A stretch of DNA of 64,000 bases from Pseudarthrobacter sp. fls2-241-R2A-127 (GTDB taxonomy: Bacteria; Actinomycetota; Actinomycetes; Actinomycetales; Micrococcaceae), in assembly GCF_030209355.1 (NCBI RefSeq), contig NZ_JARVSF010000007.1:1-64000 (forward strand), given 5' to 3'. Every line of letters begins with the position of its first letter. Position 1 is the stretch's first letter. Under the pieces are notes generated by a model, which was not told the DNA's origin, did no database searches, and saw only the letters and a program-made list of their open reading frames with translations. Both the position numbers and the translations under genes were made by a program. Of this stretch, positions 51,998-63,000 are shown piece after piece.

Positions 51998-52657
51998 ATG
52001 AACTACAACTTTGGGTGGTCCGCCGGGAATCTTCCGTCCAGCCGCTACGTCCTGCCTCAGTTCGAGGAACGCACACCCTACGGCTTCAAGCGCCAGGACC
52101 CGTACACCAAGCTCTTCGAGGACCGCATCATCTTCCTCGGCGTGCAGGTGGACGACGCGTCCGCTGACGACATCATGGCCCAGCTGCTGGTCCTGGAGTC
52201 CACCGACCCGGACCGCGACATCACCCTGTACATCAACTCTCCCGGCGGCTCGTTCACGGCCATGACGGCCATCTACGACACCATGCAGTACATCCGCCCC
52301 GAGATTCAGACGGTCTGCCTGGGCCAGGCCGCCAGCGCCGCCGCCGTGCTGCTGGCAGCCGGTACCCCCGGCAAGCGGCTCGCCCTGCCCAACGCCCGCG
52401 TCCTGATCCACCAGCCGGCGCTGTCCGGCGGCCAGGGTGGCCAGGCGTCCGACCTGGAGATCCAGGCTGCAGAGGTCATGCGGATGCGCTCCTGGCTGGA
52501 GGACACCCTCGCCCACCACTCCGGACGCACGTCGGAGCAGGTCAACAACGACATCGAGCGCGACAAGATCCTCACGGCAGGTGAAGCGCAGGCCTACGGC
52601 CTCATCGACCAGGTGCTTGATTCCCGCAAGATCAAACCCCAGGCGATCACTCGGTAA
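51998..52657 (+). CDS. clpP2: ATP-dependent Clp protease proteolytic subunit 2
   Basis: A 219-residue partner subunit. Catalytic S113 (GQAASAAAV), H138 (IHQPAL) and D189 (IERDK). The N-terminal 25 residues include a processing region. Pairs with ClpP1. Followed by a good terminator, then clpX under its own leader. Confidence 0.97.
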   Translation: MNYNFGWSAGNLPSSRYVLPQFEERTPYGFKRQDPYTKLFEDRIIFLGVQVDDASADDIMAQLLVLESTDPDRDITLYINSPGGSFTAMTAIYDTMQYIRPEIQTVCLGQAASAAAVLLAAGTPGKRLALPNARVLIHQPALSGGQGGQASDLEIQAAEVMRMRSWLEDTLAHHSGRTSEQVNNDIERDKILTAGEAQAYGLIDQVLDSRKIKPQAITR

Positions 52658-52665
52658 CAGTCCGG

Positions 52666-52709
52666 AAAGCCGGTGCAGGCCATGTTCATTTGGCCGCACC
52701 GGCCTTTTC
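52666..52709 (+). terminator. Terminator after clpP2
   Basis: GCCGGTGC (52669-52676) pairs with GCACCGGC (52696-52703) and is followed by CTTTTC. Confidence 0.72.
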
Positions 52710-52835
52710 ATTCCACCCTTGGCGTCGAATGTGACCTAGAGTGGAAGATGTCACAAACCGGTCCCCGCTGGCCGGGAACGATTTTTCAGCAATGGCGCAG
52801 GGCTGCCTGGCAGCAGGATACTAAGGGGTTCACAT

Positions 52836-54116
52836 ATGGCTCGGATTGGCGAGAGCACTGATCTGCTGAAGTGCTCTTTCTGCGGAAAGAGCCAGAAGCA
52901 GGTCCGCAAGCTCATTGCCGGGCCCGGTGTCTACATCTGCGATGAATGCATCGAGTTGTGCAACGAAATCATTGAAGAGGAACTCGCCGAGGTCGCGGAC
53001 CTCGGCAGCTTCGAACTTCCCAAGCCGCGGGAGATCTTCGACTTCCTGCAGGAATACGTCATTGGCCAGGAGCCCGCCAAGCGTTCCCTCGCCGTCGCGG
53101 TCTACAACCACTACAAGCGCATCCAGGCAGGCCATGCGCCCAAGTCAGGCAGCCTTGGTGACGCCGGGCACCATGACGACGTCGAAATCGCCAAATCGAA
53201 CATCCTCCTTATCGGGCCCACCGGCTGCGGCAAGACCTACCTTGCGCAGACACTGGCCCGGCGCCTGAACGTCCCGTTCGCCGTGGCGGACGCCACCGCG
53301 CTCACCGAGGCCGGCTATGTCGGCGAAGACGTGGAAAACATCCTCCTTAAGCTGATCCAGGCTGCGGACTACGACGTCAAGAAGGCTGAGCAGGGCATCA
53401 TCTATATCGACGAGATCGACAAAATCTCGCGTAAGAGCGAAAACCCTTCCATTACCCGGGACGTGTCCGGCGAAGGAGTCCAGCAGGCCCTCCTGAAAAT
53501 CCTGGAGGGCACGGTGGCATCGGTGCCGCCGCAGGGCGGCCGGAAGCATCCGCACCAGGAGTTCATCCAGATCGACACCACGAACGTCCTGTTCATCGTG
53601 GCCGGTGCGTTTGCCGGGCTGGAAGAGATCATCGGCTCCCGTTCAGGGCGCAAGGGCATTGGTTTCGGTGCCCCGCTCAACGAGGCCAGCAAGAAGGTTG
53701 ACTCCTATGGGGAGGTCATGCCGGAGGACCTGCTGAAGTTCGGCCTGATCCCCGAATTCATCGGCAGGCTTCCCGTGATCACCACGGTCTCCAACCTGGA
53801 CCGGGACGCCCTGATCCAGATCCTTTCCACCCCGAAGAACGCCCTGGTGAAGCAATACCAGAAGATGTTCCAGATCGATGGCGTGGAGCTGGTGTTCGAC
53901 GACACCGCCCTGGACGCCATCGCCGAGCAGGCCCTTGAGCGCGGGACCGGTGCCCGCGGCCTGCGCGCCATCCTGGAGGAAGTCCTTCTTCCGGTGATGT
54001 TCGATCTGCCCAGCCGTGAGGATGTCGCCAGCGTGGTCATCACCGAAGACGTGGTGCTGCGGGGCGCTGAACCCACCCTGATTCCGCACGCTGCCAAGCG
54101 CCGCAAGTCTGCCTGA
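52836..54116 (+). CDS. clpX: ATP-dependent Clp protease ATP-binding subunit ClpX
   Basis: A 426-residue AAA+ unfoldase. The zinc-binding domain cysteines are C13, C16, C35 and C38. Walker A GPTGCGKT is at 127-134, followed by [10 protein letters not shown] (Walker B) and the sensor regions. The KGIGFGAP segment carries the IGF loop that docks onto ClpP. It selects tagged proteins for ClpP1P2. 178 bp after clpP2, so probably its own promoter. Confidence 0.97.
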   Translation: MARIGESTDLLKCSFCGKSQKQVRKLIAGPGVYICDECIELCNEIIEEELAEVADLGSFELPKPREIFDFLQEYVIGQEPAKRSLAVAVYNHYKRIQAGHAPKSGSLGDAGHHDDVEIAKSNILLIGPTGCGKTYLAQTLARRLNVPFAVADATALTEAGYVGEDVENILLKLIQAADYDVKKAEQGIIYIDEIDKISRKSENPSITRDVSGEGVQQALLKILEGTVASVPPQGGRKHPHQEFIQIDTTNVLFIVAGAFAGLEEIIGSRSGRKGIGFGAPLNEASKKVDSYGEVMPEDLLKFGLIPEFIGRLPVITTVSNLDRDALIQILSTPKNALVKQYQKMFQIDGVELVFDDTALDAIAEQALERGTGARGLRAILEEVLLPVMFDLPSREDVASVVITEDVVLRGAEPTLIPHAAKRRKSA

Positions 54117-54129
54117 CCGAGAGGACCCC

Positions 54130-54744
54130 GTGACTGCACCCGTCAAGAACAAAGCCGATTTCTGGTTCGACCCCCTGTGCCCCTTCGCGTGGGTTACGTC
54201 CCGATGGATCGGTGAGGTGGAAGCCGTCCGTAATATCGAGACCGAATGGCACGTGATGAGCCTGGCCGTCCTGAACGAGGGCCGCGATCTTGATCCGGCT
54301 TACCGGGAGTCCATGGACAACGCCTGGGGCATGGTCCGTGTGATTATTGCCGCCCGTGAAGAGCATGGCCCCCAGGTCATCAAGCCGCTGTACGACGCCA
54401 TGGGAACCCTGATTCACGACCGTGGCGAGAAGGACCGGCCGGCAGTCATTGCCAAGGCACTCGCCGAGTGCGGGCTCCCGGAGTCCCTGGCTGACGCCGC
54501 AAACACTGATGCTTATGATGCCCAGCTGCGGGCCAGCCATGAGGAAGGCATTTCCCTGGTGGGCCAGGACGTCGGCACCCCGGTGGTCGCCTTCAACGGA
54601 ACAGCGTTTTTCGGACCCGTCCTGACCCGTATTCCCCGTGGCGAGGTGGCCGGGACGCTGTGGGACGCTACCACCGCGATCGCCGGCTACCCGCACTTCT
54701 TCGAGTTGAAGCGCAGCCGGACGGAAAGCCCCGAGTTCGACTAA
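54130..54744 (+). CDS. DsbA-family protein, Rv2466c-like
   Basis: A 204-residue thioredoxin-fold protein with the DsbA helical insert. It is strongly similar to the mycothiol-dependent Rv2466c of M. tuberculosis (AFFGPVLTRIPRGE, YPHFFELKR). The active site is C17-P18-F19-A20 (DPLCPFAW): the second cysteine of the usual CPWC site is absent. It could be a monothiol oxidoreductase using mycothiol. It follows clpX by 13 bp and is probably in its transcript. Confidence 0.88.
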   Translation: MTAPVKNKADFWFDPLCPFAWVTSRWIGEVEAVRNIETEWHVMSLAVLNEGRDLDPAYRESMDNAWGMVRVIIAAREEHGPQVIKPLYDAMGTLIHDRGEKDRPAVIAKALAECGLPESLADAANTDAYDAQLRASHEEGISLVGQDVGTPVVAFNGTAFFGPVLTRIPRGEVAGTLWDATTAIAGYPHFFELKRSRTESPEFD

Positions 54745-54763
54745 GGGCTTGCCTGCTGCACAC

Positions 54764-54811
54764 CAAGGGCCCTGGGGGAACTACATCACAGTAGTTCCCC
54801 CGGGGCCCTTG
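54764..54811. terminator. Long hairpin after the DsbA-like gene
   Basis: A 21-bp stem with one G-T wobble and a six-base loop. No T tract. It begins 20 bp after the stop codon, so it probably ends the clpX transcript or stabilises it. Confidence 0.55.
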
Positions 54812-55006
54812 CACTTGGACCGGTGCGGGAGAACAATAGTTTTTACCCACTTCGAAAGAGGCGGGACGCAGGAACCAAAGATTCAGTGATATGCAATTTC
54901 GACGCAGCCATCGGCGAAGTCGAATGCAAGCTACCAGTGACGGTGTAGTAAGACCTGGAAACTCAGCGGATCCTGCCAGACCATTGGAAACGTCACCAGA
55001 TGGCCG
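54812..55006. other. Non-coding gap between DsbA-like gene and valS
   Basis: About 195 bp of lower-G+C sequence. I see no gene, tRNA or clear promoter in it. Confidence 0.5.
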
Positions 55007-55050
55007 AAAAAGTCGAAGCCCCACCAACGGCAAAACGCTGATGGGGCTTC
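55007..55050 (-). terminator. valS terminator
   Basis: GAAGCCCCA (55015-55023) pairs with TGGGGCTTC (55042-55050). On the minus strand the stem is followed by GACTTTTT. Confidence 0.82.
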
Positions 55051-55076
55051 CCCTTTGCCCTGGAACGGGCCGGACG

Positions 55077-57698
55077 TCAGGCCTTGGCGGGCTCGTCGCT
55101 TGCGGCCAGGGCTACGTCGGTGACCGCAAGGTCCCCGCCACCCACCACCAAGGTAATTTCCCGGGCGTTTGATGCAGCCTTCAGATCCGCCAGTCCGGCC
55201 TGCAGCTGCGCCGTGACGGCCTCCCCGGCGGTAATCGTGGCGGACAGCACCTCCGTGCGCTGCTTGACCTTCGCCTCGGATTTGGCCTTGCGGACACCAC
55301 TGAGGGCAATCCCCACGGTTGAAAGCATGGTGGTGTCACCGCCTGGGATCTCCAGCGCCGAAGGCCAAGCGGCACGGTGCACGGACCCGGTCCGCCACCA
55401 GCTCCAGACTTCCTCGGTGGCGAACGGGAGGAAGGGAGCAAAGAGCCGGAGCAGGGCGTCCAGCGTGGTGGCCAAGGCGGCCAGTACCGATGCCTGCTCC
55501 GCTTCACCGGCTGCACCGTAGGCGCGGTCCTTGATCAGTTCCACGTAGTCGTCCGTGAACTGCCAAAAGAATGATTCCGTGAGCTGCAGGGCGCGGGCGT
55601 AGTCGTAGTTCTCGAACGCCTTGGTGGACTGGGCAACGACGTCGGCCAGCTGGGCCAGCAGTGCCCGGTCCAGGGGGTTGGTAAGGACGGACAAGTCGCC
55701 GGAGAGCACGGAGTTCTCGGTGGCTCCGAGGTTCAGCACGAACTTGGAGGCGTTCAGCAGCTTGATGGCCAGCCGCCGGCCGATCTTCATCTGCGCGATC
55801 TCGTAGGCGGTGTCGGCCCCGAGCCGCGCCGAAGCAGCCCAGTAACGGACGGCATCCGAGCCGTACTCATTGAGCACATCGGTGGGTACCACCACGTTGC
55901 CCTTGGACTTGGACATCTTCTTGCGGTCCGGGTCCAGGATCCAGCCGGAAATGGCCGCGTGCTTCCACGGCGCACTCTTCTGGAGGGCGTCGGCGCGGAC
56001 CGCGGAGGAGAAGAGCCAGGTGCGGATGATGTCGTGGCCCTGGGGGCGGAGGTCGAACGGGTACACCTTCGCGAAGAGGTCCTCGTCCCGGCTCCAGCCA
56101 CCCACGATCTGCGGGGTCAGGGATGACGTGGCCCACGTGTCCAGGACGTCGGCATCCCCGGTGAATCCGTTGGGCTGGTCGCGCTGCGTTTCCTCGAAGC
56201 CGGGGGCGGCGTCCGCCGCCGGGTCGACGGGGAGCATCCCGTCGGAGGGGATGATGGGGTTGTCGTAGTCGGGGTTGCCGTGGCCGTCCAGCGGGTACCA
56301 GACGGGGATGGGCACGCCGAAGAAGCGCTGCCGGGAGACCAGCCAGTCGCCGTTCAGGCCGGCGATCCAGTTCTCGTAGCGGGAGCGCATGAAGGACGGG
56401 TGGAAATCGATCTCCTTGCCGCGGCCGATCAGGCGTTCGCGGCGGTCCTCATCCCGGCCGCCGTTGCGGATGTACCACTGGCGGGAGGTCACCACTTCCA
56501 GCGGCTTGTCGCCCTTTTCGAAGAAGTTCACCGGGTGGGTGATCTTCTTCGGTTCGCCGTCCAGCAGGTCGGCGTCCTTGAGCAGTTCCACCACGGCTTC
56601 CTTCGCGGAGAAAGCGGTCTTGCCGGCAATGGCGGCGTACGCTTCCTTGCCGGCCTCGCTGGTGATCCACTCGGGGGTCTCGGCGATGATGCGGCCGTCA
56701 CGGCCCATGATGGCGCGGGTGGGCAGCTGCAGTTCGCGCCACCACGTGACGTCGGTCAGGTCGCCGAAGGTACACACCATGGCGATACCCGAGCCCTTGT
56801 CAGCCTTGGCCAGCGGGTGGGCTTTGACTTCCAGCTCGACGCCGAACAGCGGCGACGTCACGGTCTTGCCGAACAGCGGCTGGTACCGCTCGTCGTCGGG
56901 ATTTGCCACGAGGGCGGCGCAAGCAGCCAGCAGTTCCGGACGGGTGGTCTCGATGAAGATCTTTTCACCGTCTTCGGTGAAGAAGGGGTAGCGGTAGTAC
57001 GCCCCCGGTACCTCGCGGTCTTCCAGTTCCGCCTGGGCCACGGCCGTGCGGAACGTCACGTCCCAGAGAGTGGGGGCTTCGGCCATGTAAGCATCCCCGG
57101 CGGCGAGGTTGGCCAGGAAGGCGCGCTGCGACACGGCGCGGGAGGTGTCATCGATGGTGCGGTAGGTCAGGTCCCAGTCGACAGACAAGCCCAGGGTCTG
57201 GAACAGGTTCTCGAAGACCTTCTCGTCCTCCACGGCGAGCTCTTCGCAGAGCTCGATGAAGTTCTGGCGGGACACGACGTCGAAATCGCGCTGGTTCTTG
57301 GCGGGCTGGGCCGGCGGCCGGTAGTCGGCGTTGTAAGGGATGGCAGGGTCGCACCGCACGCCGTAGTAGTTCTGCACGCGGCGCTCGGTGGGCAGGCCGT
57401 TGTCGTCCCAACCCATGGGGTAGAAGACATTTTTGCCCGTCATGCGCATGTACCGGGCCTGCACGTCCGTCTGGGTGAAGGAGAACATATGCCCCACATG
57501 CAGGGACCCCGACGCGGTGGGCGGGGGAGTGTCGATCGAGTAGACCTGCTCCCGGGTGGTGTCGGGGTTGAATTTGTAGGTTCCTTCGGACAACCAGCGC
57601 TGGGTGAGCGCGGCTTCGAGGCCTTCGAGGGCCGGCTTGTCCGGAACGTTGATGGGGGCGGTGGTGGGCGTGTCTGTACCCTGCGTGTCTTCAGCCAT
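55077..57698 (-). CDS. valS: Valyl-tRNA synthetase
   Basis: An 873-residue class Ia synthetase. HVGH (HIGH) is at 67-70 and KMSKSKGN near 590; the long editing CP1 domain lies between. The C-terminal anticodon and coiled-coil region is complete. It charges tRNA-Val; a tRNA-Val(TAC) is in the window. Counterpart of Rv2448c, where folC follows directly; here two genes and ileS lie between. Confidence 0.97.
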   Translation of the reverse strand: MAEDTQGTDTPTTAPINVPDKPALEGLEAALTQRWLSEGTYKFNPDTTREQVYSIDTPPPTASGSLHVGHMFSFTQTDVQARYMRMTGKNVFYPMGWDDNGLPTERRVQNYYGVRCDPAIPYNADYRPPAQPAKNQRDFDVVSRQNFIELCEELAVEDEKVFENLFQTLGLSVDWDLTYRTIDDTSRAVSQRAFLANLAAGDAYMAEAPTLWDVTFRTAVAQAELEDREVPGAYYRYPFFTEDGEKIFIETTRPELLAACAALVANPDDERYQPLFGKTVTSPLFGVELEVKAHPLAKADKGSGIAMVCTFGDLTDVTWWRELQLPTRAIMGRDGRIIAETPEWITSEAGKEAYAAIAGKTAFSAKEAVVELLKDADLLDGEPKKITHPVNFFEKGDKPLEVVTSRQWYIRNGGRDEDRRERLIGRGKEIDFHPSFMRSRYENWIAGLNGDWLVSRQRFFGVPIPVWYPLDGHGNPDYDNPIIPSDGMLPVDPAADAAPGFEETQRDQPNGFTGDADVLDTWATSSLTPQIVGGWSRDEDLFAKVYPFDLRPQGHDIIRTWLFSSAVRADALQKSAPWKHAAISGWILDPDRKKMSKSKGNVVVPTDVLNEYGSDAVRYWAASARLGADTAYEIAQMKIGRRLAIKLLNASKFVLNLGATENSVLSGDLSVLTNPLDRALLAQLADVVAQSTKAFENYDYARALQLTESFFWQFTDDYVELIKDRAYGAAGEAEQASVLAALATTLDALLRLFAPFLPFATEEVWSWWRTGSVHRAAWPSALEIPGGDTTMLSTVGIALSGVRKAKSEAKVKQRTEVLSATITAGEAVTAQLQAGLADLKAASNAREITLVVGGGDLAVTDVALAASDEPAKA

Positions 57699-57862
57699 TG
57701 GGCAATTCTTTCATGCCCGCTTCGATCCCACCCAACCAGCCTGGGGCTGCCCGGCCGGCACCGTTCTCCGGGGCCGCTCCCGGACGTGCGGAACCGCGCC
57801 CCTGGCCCTGCTTAGAGTACGTTCGGGGACGTCCTGCCGCCCTGTCCCGTTAGGGTTGTGCC

Positions 57863-58621
57863 ATGACTGAGGACTTGCAGAAAAAGGCAGCACTGGTGAC
57901 CGGCGCGAGCAGCGGAATCGGGGAAGCGGCTGTCCGCGCCCTGCGCGAGGACGGCTGGACGGTTTTCGCCGTCGCCCGCCGGGCAGACCGGCTCGCCACC
58001 CTGGCAGGGGAGACGGGCGCCGTCGCGATCGCTGCCGATATCGCAGAGGACGACGACGTGTCCCGGCTTCTGGCCCAGGTCACCGAAGCAGGCGGCATCG
58101 ACACGCTCATCAACATTGCCGGTGGCGCCCGCGGAGCGGACAAGGTGGGAGACGCCAGCACGGCCGACTGGGAGTGGATGTTCCGGGTCAACGTCCTGGG
58201 AACGATGAAGCTCACCCGCGCCTTCCTGCCGATGCTCCGTGCCACCGGGCACGGAACCGTGCTGAACCTGACGTCCACGGCCGGGCTGGATGCCTATGAG
58301 GGCGGCGGCGGCTACAACGCCGCCAAGTTCGGCCAGCACGCCCTGACAAATGCCCTCCGCCTGGAGGAAGCGGAACACAACCTCCGCGTCATCGAGGTTG
58401 CGCCTGGCTTGGTGCAAACGGAGGAATTCGCGCTGAACCGCCTCGGCGATGCGCAGGCCGCCGGGAAGGTCTACCAAGGGGTGGAGAAGCCGCTGACTGC
58501 CGCGGATGTGGCAGATGTGGTCCGTTACGCCGTCTCCGCCCCGCACCACGTCAACCTGGACCAGATCGTTATCCGGCCCGTGGCGCAGGCCGCAACGCAC
58601 AAATTGATCAGGAAGGGCTAG
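57863..58621 (+). CDS. Short-chain dehydrogenase/reductase
   Basis: A 252-residue SDR. TGASSGIG is at 14-21, and the active-site S, Y and K read NLTSTAGLDAY..YNAAKFG. A39/R40 at the end of strand 2 (ARRADR) suggest NADP. The family resembles YdfG-like 3-hydroxyacid dehydrogenases. It is divergent from valS and overlaps the convergent EEP-family gene by four bases. Confidence 0.85.
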   Translation: MTEDLQKKAALVTGASSGIGEAAVRALREDGWTVFAVARRADRLATLAGETGAVAIAADIAEDDDVSRLLAQVTEAGGIDTLINIAGGARGADKVGDASTADWEWMFRVNVLGTMKLTRAFLPMLRATGHGTVLNLTSTAGLDAYEGGGGYNAAKFGQHALTNALRLEEAEHNLRVIEVAPGLVQTEEFALNRLGDAQAAGKVYQGVEKPLTAADVADVVRYAVSAPHHVNLDQIVIRPVAQAATHKLIRKG

Positions 58622-59619
58622 GAGCCCCTGATGTGCAGGGTTGCCACCACCGCCGCGTGGTCGGTGCCCGGAACCCGTTCGACTGAATAGTTCGAGCCCC
58701 TGATGTCGGGGCTGGTCACCAGGTGGTCCAGGGTGACCCCGGGCAGCCGGTAGTCGCGCATCGGCCACGTGGGAACGAGCCTCATTCCAAGGGAGGCGGC
58801 GACGTCCACGAGGCTGCGGGTGCCATCGGTCCCGGCCAGCAGCGAGCGGAATTCGTGATGGTCATAAGTCGCGTTGAAGTCTCCGGCCAGCAGCAGGGGA
58901 CCGGTGCCGTTGTCCACCCTTCCTGCGGCCGCGAGGTCCACGCGCCACTGCTGGACGGCGTCGCCCACGGGTGCCAAGGTATGGACGGCCACCACCTGCA
59001 CGTCAGTTCCGCTGCCACCGCCCAGCATGAGGCGGGCCACGGGCATGGTGAATTGCGTGCCGCGGAGCACGCCGGTTTCCCGGAGCTTATAGGAGGAGTA
59101 GATGGCCGCGCCACCTGCGCCCTCCCTGGCATGGGCAACCCGGTGGGGGAGCAACTGGTCCAGTCCAGCCTCGGTAAGCTTCCTTTCCAGCGCCGGTGTG
59201 TATTCCTCCACGGCCAGCAGGTCCACGCGCCGGTCCCGGACCATCCCCACGATGCTGGCTGCGTCCGCACCGCCCAACTCCGCGTTAATGGTCATGGCAA
59301 CCAGCGGGACCGCCGTGGCTTCGGCGGCAGGTTCCCTGACGTCCAGCGGAAAAATCCACAGCAGCTGGCATCCCAGCAGGACGGCTGCCACAACCTGCTG
59401 CCAGCGGCGCCGGCCCGCGAAGGCCAGGGCAAGTGCGGCAACGCCCGGGGCCGCGAGCCAAGGTGTGAAGGCCACCAGCTGCACCGCAAGCACCGGCCAG
59501 TCGGCGGGCACGGCACGGACAGCTGAAACCGCGGCCACCGGCAGGGCCACGGGAAGGAACAGCCACCGGCACACCGCAGCCGCGCGTGCGGCCGGGGACG
59601 GACGCTTCGTTGCTGCCAT
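58618..59619 (-). CDS. Membrane-anchored endonuclease/exonuclease/phosphatase family protein
   Basis: A 333-residue protein with three predicted helices near the N terminus (about 15-95) followed by an EEP-family domain. Catalytic features: N111 and E112 (INAEL) at the start of the domain, LLAGDFNATYDHHEF, TLDHLVTS and GTDHAAVV. The active domain would face outside. Members hydrolyse phosphodiesters in DNA, lipids or signalling molecules; the substrate is unknown. Divergent from the ileS T-box region. Confidence 0.86.
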   Translation of the reverse strand: MAATKRPSPAARAAAVCRWLFLPVALPVAAVSAVRAVPADWPVLAVQLVAFTPWLAAPGVAALALAFAGRRRWQQVVAAVLLGCQLLWIFPLDVREPAAEATAVPLVAMTINAELGGADAASIVGMVRDRRVDLLAVEEYTPALERKLTEAGLDQLLPHRVAHAREGAGGAAIYSSYKLRETGVLRGTQFTMPVARLMLGGGSGTDVQVVAVHTLAPVGDAVQQWRVDLAAAGRVDNGTGPLLLAGDFNATYDHHEFRSLLAGTDGTRSLVDVAASLGMRLVPTWPMRDYRLPGVTLDHLVTSPDIRGSNYSVERVPGTDHAAVVATLHIRGS

Positions 59620-59740
59620 GGGGCGAGTCTAGGCAATCCGTCCGCCGCGGTCAGCCCTCCGGGGGCAGTTCCTGCGGTGGGGCGCACGCAGCGTGCCTTC
59701 GCCCCCGGTTCCGGAATGGCACTGGACGCGCCGGAAATAG

Positions 59741-60003
59741 TAGACTGGCCACTGGCTATGACCCGGCAATCACCGGTGAGCTTCCGGAAGAACCCGCGGC
59801 TGCCCGTCCAGGGCGGCTGCGTCAGTAGAACCGGACGGGTAAGCCCGTCACAGCAGTTAACGAGAGGCCGGTGCGGCGCCCGTTCCGCGAGGGACACGCA
59901 GTGCCGGTAAGTGAGGTGGTACCGCGGTGAGCGTGCAGTCCCAGGGCGGCACGGACGCCGTCCTCGCATCCTGAACGGAACAGCCGGCCCGCGCCGGAGG
60001 TTC
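59741..60003 (+). promoter_or_regulatory. T-box riboswitch of ileS
   Basis: The T-box core is GAGGTGGTACCGCGG (59913-59927). An Ile codon ATC (59769-59771) lies in a stem I context (CCGGCAATCACCGG) typical of actinobacterial ileS leaders, followed by GAGCTTCCGGAAG. A -10-like TAGACT is at 59741-59746. GGAGG (59996-60000) and the GCGCC around it can pair in the ligand-free fold, so control is probably translational. It senses uncharged tRNA-Ile. Confidence 0.92.
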
Positions 60004-60020
60004 ACCGCGCCCAACCCAGG

Positions 60021-63000
60021 ATGTCGAACATGACGTTTTACCCCAAGGCCTCAGCTTCCAGCACCCCAGCCAGCGGCAATGCCGGCGTTTCCGCCTCCGT
60101 GAAGTTCCCGGAGATCGAAGAGCGCATCCTGAAATACTGGGACCAGGACGGAACTTTCCAGGCCAGCATCGACCAGCGCAGCGCCGACGCCCCCGGCGGC
60201 GAGCCCGGCAGCAACGAATTCGTGTTCTACGACGGCCCGCCGTTCGCCAACGGCCTGCCCCACTACGGCCACCTCCTCACCGGGTACGCCAAGGACCTGG
60301 TGGGCCGCTACCAGACCCAGCGCGGCAAGCGCGTCGAGCGCCGGTTCGGCTGGGATACCCACGGCCTGCCGGCTGAGCTCGAAGCCATGAAGCAGTTGGG
60401 CATGACGGACAAGACCCAGATCGAAGCCATGGGCATCGACAAGTTCAACGACGCCTGCCGGGCCTCCGTCATGAAGTACGCCGATGAATGGCGCAGTTAC
60501 GTCACCCGCCAGGCACGCTGGGTTGACTTCGACAACGACTACAAGACCCTGAACGTCGAGTACATGGAGTCGGTCCTCTGGGCCTTCAAGCAGCTGCACG
60601 ACAAGGGGCTGACCTACAACGGCTACCGCGTCCTGCCGTATTGCTGGAAGGACGAGACGCCGCTGTCCAACCACGAGCTGCGCATGGACGACGACGTCTA
60701 CAAGAACCGCCAGGACCAGACGGTCACCGTCACTTTCCCCATCCTCGCCGGCGAATCCGACCTGTCCCGGCAGCTCGACGGCGTCCAGGCCCTCGCCTGG
60801 ACCACCACGCCCTGGACGCTGCCCACCAACGCCGCGCTCGCCGTCGGCCCCTCGATCACCTACGCGGTGCTGCCGACCGGACCCAACGGCGTCAAGGCCG
60901 CCTCGGCCGACGCCCCGGTAGCGGGCAGCTTCCTGCTGGCGGCCGACCTGCTGGGCAACTACGCGAAGGACCTCGGATACGACAGCTTCGAGGACGCTGA
61001 AGCTGCAGTCGTGTCCACCCACCTCGGCGCTGAACTGGAGGGCCTCGCGTACCGGCGGCTCTGGGATGACTTCGCCGACAACGAAAAATACGGCATGGAG
61101 AATGCCTGGCGGTTCCTGGTGGCCGATTACGTCACCACAACGGACGGTACCGGCATCGTGCACCAGGCTCCGGCCTACGGCGAAGATGACCAGAAGGTCT
61201 GCGAGGAAGCCGGCATCCCGGTGGTGCTCTCCGTCGACGAGGGCGCAAAGTTCCTGCCCCTGTTCAAGCACGGCGACCTCCACGACATCGCCGGGCTGCA
61301 GGTCTTCGAGGCCAACAAGCCCATCACGCAGGTGCTCCGCGCCCAGGGCCGGCTGGTCCGCCAGGCAAGCTACGAGCACAGTTACCCGCACTGCTGGCGC
61401 TGCCGCAACCCGCTGATATACCGCGCCGTGTCCTCCTGGTACGTCGAGGTCACCAAGTTCAAGGACCGGATGTCCGAACTGAACCAGGAGATCAACTGGA
61501 TCCCCGGCAACGTCAAGGACGGCCAGTTCGGCAAGTGGCTGGACAACGCCCGCGACTGGTCCATCAGCCGCAACCGCTTCTGGGGCAGCCCCATCCCGGT
61601 GTGGCAGTCCACGGATCCCGAATACCCGCGCACCGACGTGTACGGATCCCTTGCCGAACTGGAAGCTGACTTTGGCCGGCTGCCGCTGAACAAGGATGGC
61701 CAGGTGGACCTCCACCGGCCGTTCATCGACGAACTCACCCGGCCGAACCCGGACGACCCCCGCACCCCGGAAGAGGGCCAGTCCGTGATGCGCCGCGTCG
61801 AAGACGTCCTGGACGTCTGGTTCGACTCCGGCTCCATGCCCTACGGCCAGGTCCACTACCCGTTCGAGAACGAAGCCTGGTTCAACACGCACAACCCGGC
61901 TGACTTCATCGTGGAGTACATCGGCCAGACCCGCGGCTGGTTCTACATGCTGCACATCCTTTCCACCGCGCTGTTTGACCGCCCGGCGTTCCGGAACGTC
62001 ATCAGCCACGGCATCGTGCTGGGCTCCGACGGGCAGAAGATGTCCAAGAGCCTGCGTAACTACCCGGACGTCTCCGAGGTCCTGGACCGCGATGGCTCCG
62101 ACGCCATGCGCTGGTTCCTGATGTCCAGCCCCATCCTCCGCGGCGGCAACCTGATCGTCACCGAACAAGGCATCCGCGACGGCGTCCGCCAGGTCATCCT
62201 GCCGCTCTGGAACGTCTACAGCTTCTTCACCCTGTACACCAACGCCGCAAACGGGGGTGAAGGCTACGACGCGCAACTCCGCTACGACGGCTACGCCGAC
62301 ACCCTGGACCAGTACCTGCTGGCCAACACCGGCGACCTGGTCCGGAACATGACCGCGCAGCTGGACTCGTACGACATCTCCGGTGCCTGCGACTCGCTGC
62401 GCAGCTACCTGGACATGCTCACCAACTGGTACGTACGCCGCAGCCGGCAACGGTTCTTTGATGAGGACAAGGACGCCTTCGATGCCCTGTACACGGCCCT
62501 TGAGACGGTCACCCGGGCGGCGGCGTCGCTGCTGCCGCTGGTGTCCGAGGAGATCTGGCGCGGCCTGACCGGCGGCCGGTCCGTGCACCTGGCCGACTGG
62601 CCGGACGCGGGCCTCTTCCCCGCAAACCCCTCCCTCGTCGAAGCCATGGACCGCGTCCAGCAGATCTGCTCCACCGGTTCCTCGCTCCGCAAGGCGGCCA
62701 ACCTGCGTGTCCGGCTGCCCCTGCAGGAGCTCACCGTGGTGGCACCCGGTGCCGGCGCGCTGGACGGCTTCGCCGCCGTCGTCGCCGATGAACTCAACCT
62801 GCGTTCAGTCCGCCTGCTCGACGCCGAAAGCGCCTCCCCGGAGGAATTCGGCATCCAGCAGAAACTGGTGGTCAACGCCCGCGCCGCGGGTCCGCGGCTG
62901 GGCAAGAACGTCCAGGCTGCCATCAAGGGCGCCAAATCCGGCGACTGGTCGGTTGACGACGACGGAGTGGTGACCGCTGGCGGCCTGCCGCTGGAGCCCC

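Noticed and set aside
60051..62588. Long antisense open frame opposite ileS
   Set aside because: The sense strand is an unmistakable isoleucyl-tRNA synthetase; the antisense frame is a composition artefact.
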